DNA from: Paracoccaceae bacterium
GTDB lineage: Bacteria > Pseudomonadota > Alphaproteobacteria > Rhodobacterales > Rhodobacteraceae
Direction of reading: 5' to 3'
Assembly (NCBI GenBank): GCA_020832725.1
Contig: JAFIEC010000275.1
Coordinates: forward strand, 1 to 9,552
DNA length: 9,552 bases
Below, piece by piece: positions 6,412 to 9,552 of this stretch. The notes under the pieces are model-generated. The model was not told where the DNA came from and searched no databases. It saw only the letters and a program-made list of their open reading frames with translations. Every line of letters begins with the position of its first letter. The first letter of the stretch is position 1. A program made the translations under genes and the position numbers.

Positions 6412-7215
6412 TCAACCGACACTCATCCGCACCGAACTCATCCCCTCCACTTCGAAGCGCCAGGCCCCCGGGCCATCAGGAAAGCGGGTTGGCACAAGGC
6501 TGCCGGTCATCACGAGGCTGCCTGCGGGCATCGTCTCTCCGCGCGCGCCAAGATGGGCGGCCAGCCATGACAGCGCTTGCAGGGGCCCGCCCAGCGCATC
6601 GCTGGCTGGGCCCTCGTCAAGGGCGACGTCATCCACGAACAGGCGGCCCGTCCTGCCCTGGAGATCGGGCGGAAGCGGCTGGCGGGGCCCCAGGACGACA
6701 CCGGCGTTCCAGGCGTTGTCAGCCACCAGCGACAGCACATCGGCGGTGGCATAATCGGCCCGGCGGTCGTCCACCAGTTCGAAGGCCGGCGCGGCCCAGG
6801 CTACGGCGCGGGCGATCTCGTCAAGACTGCGGGGACGCGGATCGGGGGGCAGCTCCGCGCCGACGCCCAGGCAGATCTCGCATTCCACGCCCAGCCGCCC
6901 GAAAGAGGACAGCGCCGCGCTGTGCCCGTCGGGCAGCACGGCTGCGCTGGTGATGACGCCCGAGACGGGAGTGTCGATCCCCAGAAGGGCCTGCATCCGC
7001 GGTGCGGTCAGCGCGATCTTCCATCCGGCATGGGATGGCGCGCCGATACGGGCCACGAACGCCGCCTGCACTTCATAAGCGTCTGCCATGCTGCCCAACC
7101 CCGCCTCGGCGGCAAAGGGTGTGAAACCTGCGCCCCTCGCGTGCTCGGCAGCCAGCCATTCAACCAGCTCCTCCGTGCCTCGGGGCGGTAGTGCCCGCTC
7201 GTTCCCGTCGCCCAT
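6412..7215 (-). CDS. 2-keto-4-pentenoate hydratase-family protein (hydratase/decarboxylase)
   Basis: This 267-residue protein belongs to the MhpD-like branch of the fumarylacetoacetase superfamily. These cytosolic, metal-dependent enzymes hydrate 2-oxopent-4-enoate or related dienoates, or decarboxylate 4-oxalocrotonate, in aromatic meta-cleavage pathways. Visible features are GWKIALT with K66, the metal-binding pair E111 and E113 in GVECEICLG, E146 in PAFELVDDR, the family sequence LVADNAWNAGVVLG (163-176), and GGPLQALSWLA followed by TGSLVPTRF. Length is normal for the family. The ATG at 7215 has a very purine-rich GGAAGGGGG site 5 bases upstream. The gene starts 18 bp after the RidA-family gene and is surely in its operon. 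Substrate cannot be assigned: hydratases and oxalocrotonate decarboxylases share these motifs, and no ring-cleavage dioxygenase gene is in the window. Confidence 0.85.
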   Translation of the reverse strand: MGDGNERALPPRGTEELVEWLAAEHARGAGFTPFAAEAGLGSMADAYEVQAAFVARIGAPSHAGWKIALTAPRMQALLGIDTPVSGVITSAAVLPDGHSAALSSFGRLGVECEICLGVGAELPPDPRPRSLDEIARAVAWAAPAFELVDDRRADYATADVLSLVADNAWNAGVVLGPRQPLPPDLQGRTGRLFVDDVALDEGPASDALGGPLQALSWLAAHLGARGETMPAGSLVMTGSLVPTRFPDGPGAWRFEVEGMSSVRMSVG

Positions 7216-7233
7216 GGCTGCCCCCTTCCGCCC

Positions 7234-7638
7234 TCAGCCGGTGACGGCTGTCGCCTCGATCTCGATCAGGAATCCGGGCAGGGCGAGGGCCTGCACGCCC
7301 ACAACGGTGTTGGCGGCGGGCACGACATCGCCATAGAATTCGCCCATGGCGGGGGCGATGGTCATCAGCTTGTCGGGGGTATGGTCGACGATGTAGGTGC
7401 GCAGCCGAACGACGTCGGCAGGCCCGGCACCGGCTGCGGCAAGTACCGCCTTGAGATTGGAGAGCGCCTGCCGTGCCTGGGCCGCAAGATCACCCTCGCC
7501 CACCAGGTTGTGTCCGGAATCCCAGGCGACCTGACCCGCGCAATGGATCGTTCGCGCGCCGGTCGAGACGACTGCGTGGGAGAAGCCGTATTCCACTGAG
7601 GTATAGAGTTCGGACGGGTTGAGGCGTTCTGTCGGCAT
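7234..7638 (-). CDS. RidA (YjgF/YER057c/UK114) family protein, arginine-lacking subgroup
   Basis: This 134-residue protein has the normal length and full pattern of the trimeric cytosolic Rid family: TIHCAGQVAWD (30-40), QARQALSNLKAVLAAAGA (54-71), DVVRLRTYIVD (75-85), PAANTVVGVQALALPGFLIEIEA (107-129, given here by its key residues). Archetypal RidA hydrolyses reactive enamine/imine intermediates such as 2-aminoacrylate and needs an arginine in an ARS/ART motif. Here that position reads A-N-T with N110, so classical imine deaminase activity is doubtful. Such arginine-less members exist and some act in catabolic pathways. The ATG at 7638 has a strong AAGGAG site (7645-7650), 6 bases upstream. 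It is the first gene of a pair with the hydratase-family gene, which suggests a shared degradation pathway. Family assignment is firm, reaction unknown. Confidence 0.9.
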   Translation of the reverse strand: MPTERLNPSELYTSVEYGFSHAVVSTGARTIHCAGQVAWDSGHNLVGEGDLAAQARQALSNLKAVLAAAGAGPADVVRLRTYIVDHTPDKLMTIAPAMGEFYGDVVPAANTVVGVQALALPGFLIEIEATAVTG

Positions 7639-7699
7639 GGGGCGCTCCTTGCTGATGGGGCAGGCCGCCCCGCGCCAAGATTGCCACAGATCGTCGTGA

Positions 7700-7729
7700 C
7701 GGACAGCCGGAAATGCGCGGGGCTGTCCG
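7700..7729. terminator. Inverted repeat between ribD and the RidA-family gene
   Basis: A perfect 9-bp repeat, CGGACAGCC (7700-7708) and GGCTGTCCG (7721-7729), encloses a 12-base loop, 12 bp past the ribD stop. It is well placed to end the nrdR-ribD transcript, but no T-run follows on the - strand. An operator upstream of the RidA-family gene is the alternative. The gap 7639-7741 has no other clear element. Confidence 0.45.
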
Positions 7730-7741
7730 ATATGCCCGGGC

Positions 7742-8866
7742 TCAGGCGGTTATCGGCTCCCATGTGGCGCAGATGTCGGGGCCCAGCGCCTCCAGCGCCT
7801 CCAGCCGAAAGCGGGGGGCGAGGGCGAGGCGCGCGATCTCCATGGAGGCCAGCGCAGGGCGTCCCTCCGCCCCGAGCGCCAGGCCCGCCGAGAAGGTGAT
7901 CACCCGGTCCACCATCCCCGCCGAGAGCAGACTGGCGGCCAGCTGGCCGCCGCCCTCGCAAAAGATGCGCGTGAGCCCCGCATCGCCCAGCGCGCCCAGC
8001 ATCTCGCCCGGGTCGAGCGAGCGTTGGGGGCCAAGAGGGCAGGAGATCGTGACCGCGCCTGTTTCCTGCCATGCCTGCCGCGCGGAGGCGGGCGCACCCG
8101 GACCATGCACCATCCAGACAGGCACCGTGCTTGCGCTGCGCCCCAGCCTGCTGCCGGTCGAGAGGCGCAGCCGCGTGTCGCAGACGATGCGCAGGGGCTG
8201 GTAGTCCATGCCCAGCCCGCGAACCGTCAGTTCCGGATCGTCGGCCAGCGCCGTGCCAATGCCGACCATCACGGCATCGTGTCGGGCCCGCAAGGCATGG
8301 ACGGCACGGCGCGCCTCGGGCCCGGTGATCCAGCGACTCTCTCCAGATGCGGTGGCGATGCGCCCGTCCAGCGAGGTGGCCAGCTTCAGCGTCACGAATG
8401 GCCGTCCCCGTCGAATGCGCGACAGAAAGCCTTCGGTGATCCGGGCCGCCGCGCTGCTACAGACCCCTTCGGTCACCAGGATGCCCGCGGCCCGCAGCAT
8501 CGCGTGGCCGCCCCCCGCCACCCGCGGGTCGGGGTCCGTCAGGGCCGTCACCACCCGTGCCACGCCCGCTCCGATCAGCGCCTCGGCGCAGGGGGGCGTC
8601 TTGCCGGTATGGGCGCAAGGCTCCAGCGTGACATAGGCCGTGGCTCCCCGTGCTGCGTCACCGGCGCGGGCCAGCGCCTGCGTTTCGGCATGGGGCCGGC
8701 CGCCCGGAGCCGTCCAGCCGCGCCCGACGACACGTCCCTCGCGTACGAGAACACATCCGACATTGGGATTGGGCCAGCAGCACCCCTCGCCGCGCTGCGC
8801 AAGACCCAGCGCCATGCGCATCCAGCGGATGTCCTCCGCCCGGGCGGCCGTGCCGTGGTTGGTCAT
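7742..8866 (-). CDS. ribD: Bifunctional riboflavin biosynthesis deaminase/reductase
   Basis: This 374-residue cytosolic protein carries out two successive riboflavin steps: deamination of the 2,5-diamino-pyrimidinone ribosyl phosphate, then NADPH-dependent reduction of the ribosyl side chain. The N-terminal deaminase domain (to about 150) shows PNPNVGCVLV (32-41), the zinc/catalytic HAE (H59, E61), and TLEPCAHTGKTPPC with zinc ligands C84 and C93. The reductase domain (about 155-374) shows FVTLKLATSLDGRIA, SRWITG, DAVMVGIGTALADDPELTVR (positions about 203-222) and FCEGGGQLAASLL. All key residues are present and length is standard. Its ATG overlaps the nrdR stop by 4 bp (ATGA, 8863-8866), implying translational coupling, so there is no room for an FMN riboswitch directly upstream. 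In many relatives ribE, ribBA and ribH follow, but here an inverted repeat and an unrelated operon do. Confidence 0.96.
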   Translation of the reverse strand: MTNHGTAARAEDIRWMRMALGLAQRGEGCCWPNPNVGCVLVREGRVVGRGWTAPGGRPHAETQALARAGDAARGATAYVTLEPCAHTGKTPPCAEALIGAGVARVVTALTDPDPRVAGGGHAMLRAAGILVTEGVCSSAAARITEGFLSRIRRGRPFVTLKLATSLDGRIATASGESRWITGPEARRAVHALRARHDAVMVGIGTALADDPELTVRGLGMDYQPLRIVCDTRLRLSTGSRLGRSASTVPVWMVHGPGAPASARQAWQETGAVTISCPLGPQRSLDPGEMLGALGDAGLTRIFCEGGGQLAASLLSAGMVDRVITFSAGLALGAEGRPALASMEIARLALAPRFRLEALEALGPDICATWEPITA

Positions 8867-9330
8867 TTCTCGTCGAGCGGGGGCGGGCGCAACTCGGCGA
8901 CGAATTCCTCGAAATCGTCGGCCTGCTGGAAGTTCTTGTAGACGCTGGCAAAGCGGACATAGGCGACGGTATCGATCCGGGCCAGCGCCTCCATGACGAT
9001 GGCGCCGATCCGCTCGGAGGGGATGTCGGTCTCGCCGGCGGATTCAAGCCGGCGCACGATGCCCGAGATCATCTGGTCGATCCGCTCGGGTTCGATCGGG
9101 CGCTTCTGCATCGCAATGCGGATGGATCGGGCAAGCTTGTCACGGTCGAAATCCTCGCGCTTGCCGTTGCGCTTGATCACCACGAGATCGCGCAACTGCA
9201 CCCGTTCATAGGTGGTGAAGCGGCCCCCGCAGGCCGGGCAGAAACGACGCCTCCGGATGGCGGCGTTGTCCTCCGCCGGGCGCGAGTCCTTGACCTGGGT
9301 ATCCACATTTCCGCAAAAGGGGCAGCGCAT
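8863..9330 (-). CDS. nrdR: Transcriptional repressor of ribonucleotide reductase genes
   Basis: This 155-residue protein is NrdR, a zinc-ribbon and ATP-cone repressor that senses ATP/dATP and binds NrdR boxes before ribonucleotide reductase genes. The invariant N-terminus MRCPFCG is present, with the second zinc knuckle CPACGGRFTTYER at about 31-43. The ATP-cone begins at VIKRNGKREDFDRDKL (about 51-66) and includes KRPIEPERI and ASVYKNF. The C-terminal tail is normal. The ATG at 9330 is fixed by the conserved start and has GAGGA 7 bases upstream (9338-9342). It overlaps ribD by 4 bp, a common nrdR-ribD arrangement that lets both be read from one transcript. A weak TATAGT (9365-9370 on this strand) is the only -10-like sequence I see upstream. 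No ribonucleotide reductase gene is in the window. Confidence 0.97.
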   Translation of the reverse strand: MRCPFCGNVDTQVKDSRPAEDNAAIRRRRFCPACGGRFTTYERVQLRDLVVIKRNGKREDFDRDKLARSIRIAMQKRPIEPERIDQMISGIVRRLESAGETDIPSERIGAIVMEALARIDTVAYVRFASVYKNFQQADDFEEFVAELRPPPLDEK

Positions 9331-9443
9331 GCACTCATCCTCGGCCTGGCGTCAAGACCATAGCACTATAGGCAAACGCCCACAGCTTGGGTAGATGCAA
9401 ATCCCGCCCCCAAGATAGGGCATGATCCGGCAGAGGCCTGACG
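9331..9443. promoter_or_regulatory. Divergent spacer between nrdR and the glycosyltransferase gene
   Basis: This 113-bp spacer must hold promoters for both directions. For nrdR a -10-like TATAGT (9365-9370, - strand) is present without a good -35. A 6-bp inverted repeat CTTGGG (9386-9391) / CCCAAG (9409-9414) with a 17-base spacing lies near the middle and could be an operator. No small gene is seen. Assignments here are weak. Confidence 0.4.
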
Positions 9444-9552
9444 ATGATCCCGCGCAAGGCTCTCACGGTTGCGGTCCTGTTCATGGCCCTTCACGCAATC
9501 CTCGCGGCGGCGCTGCCATTGGTGGATGACGAGGCCTATTACGCCTTCTGGG
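9444..9552 (+). CDS. Start of a membrane glycosyltransferase (ArnT/PMT-like), truncated by window end
   Basis: Thirty-six codons are present. They give a basic start (MIPRK), one hydrophobic helix (about residues 6-26) and then VDDEAYYAFW. This arrangement, a first transmembrane helix followed by an acidic DEAYY-type loop, is characteristic of GT-C glycosyltransferases of the ArnT / dolichyl-phosphate-mannose mannosyltransferase type. They transfer sugars from polyprenyl phosphates on the periplasmic side. The start is well defined: AGAGG (9432-9436) lies 7 bases upstream and an in-frame TGA at 9423-9425 rules out longer forms. Family assignment rests on a short stretch, so the substrate is open. 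Confidence 0.6.
   Translation, partial: MIPRKALTVAVLFMALHAILAAALPLVDDEAYYAFW

Noticed and set aside
8867..8900. FMN riboswitch before ribD
   Set aside because: ribD overlaps the nrdR stop codon, so the upstream sequence is coding and shows no RFN-element motifs.
9351..9356. CTTGAC on the - strand as an nrdR -35 element
   Set aside because: A -10 at the proper spacing would overlap the nrdR ATG, putting the start point inside the gene.
9364..9379. NrdR-box-like sequence upstream of nrdR (left half CACTATA)
   Set aside because: Only the left half fits the consensus. The right half (GGCAAAC) does not resemble the required GTGT end, and no ribonucleotide reductase gene is adjacent.

Overview
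The window is GC-rich chromosomal DNA, roughly two-thirds G+C by eye. It looks like an alphaproteobacterium of the Rhodobacterales/Paracoccaceae type. The evidence is the close fit of LeuC, LeuD, LeuB, NrdR and RibD to that lineage's forms, CTTGAC-type -35 elements, a tRNA-Pro with an encoded CCA end, and the leuC-leuD-(membrane protein)-(EEP-like protein)-leuB order, which I recall from Rhodobacterales but cannot check here. I see no transposase, integrase, CRISPR array or phage gene. This is mostly core genome.

Left part, + strand (1-4556): the 3' end of leuC, then leuD, together the isopropylmalate isomerase of leucine synthesis. Next come a six-helix membrane protein of unknown function and a secreted endonuclease/exonuclease/phosphatase-like protein whose catalytic residues look eroded. 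leuB, the next leucine enzyme, follows. The leuC-leuD gap and the stretch after leuD hold strong hairpins. Promoter-like sequences stand before the membrane gene and before leuB, so the two uncharacterised genes may be a separately transcribed insert in the leucine locus.

Middle (4557-6411): a Na+/phosphate cotransporter-family protein (- strand) converges on leuB with only 4 bp between stop codons. Divergent from it is a tRNA-Pro(CGG).

Right part, - strand (6412-9330): read in transcription order, nrdR overlaps ribD by 4 bp (ATGA), followed by a 9-bp inverted repeat. Then come a RidA-family protein and a 2-keto-4-pentenoate hydratase-family protein, 18 bp apart, which look like a two-gene catabolic operon converging on the tRNA. 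At the far right a membrane glycosyltransferase gene begins, divergent from nrdR, and runs off the window.

I found no convincing new multi-gene system. The points most worth checking are the eroded EEP protein with its membrane partner inside the leu locus, the two mutually exclusive hairpins after leuD, and the RidA-hydratase pair, whose RidA lacks the usual catalytic arginine.
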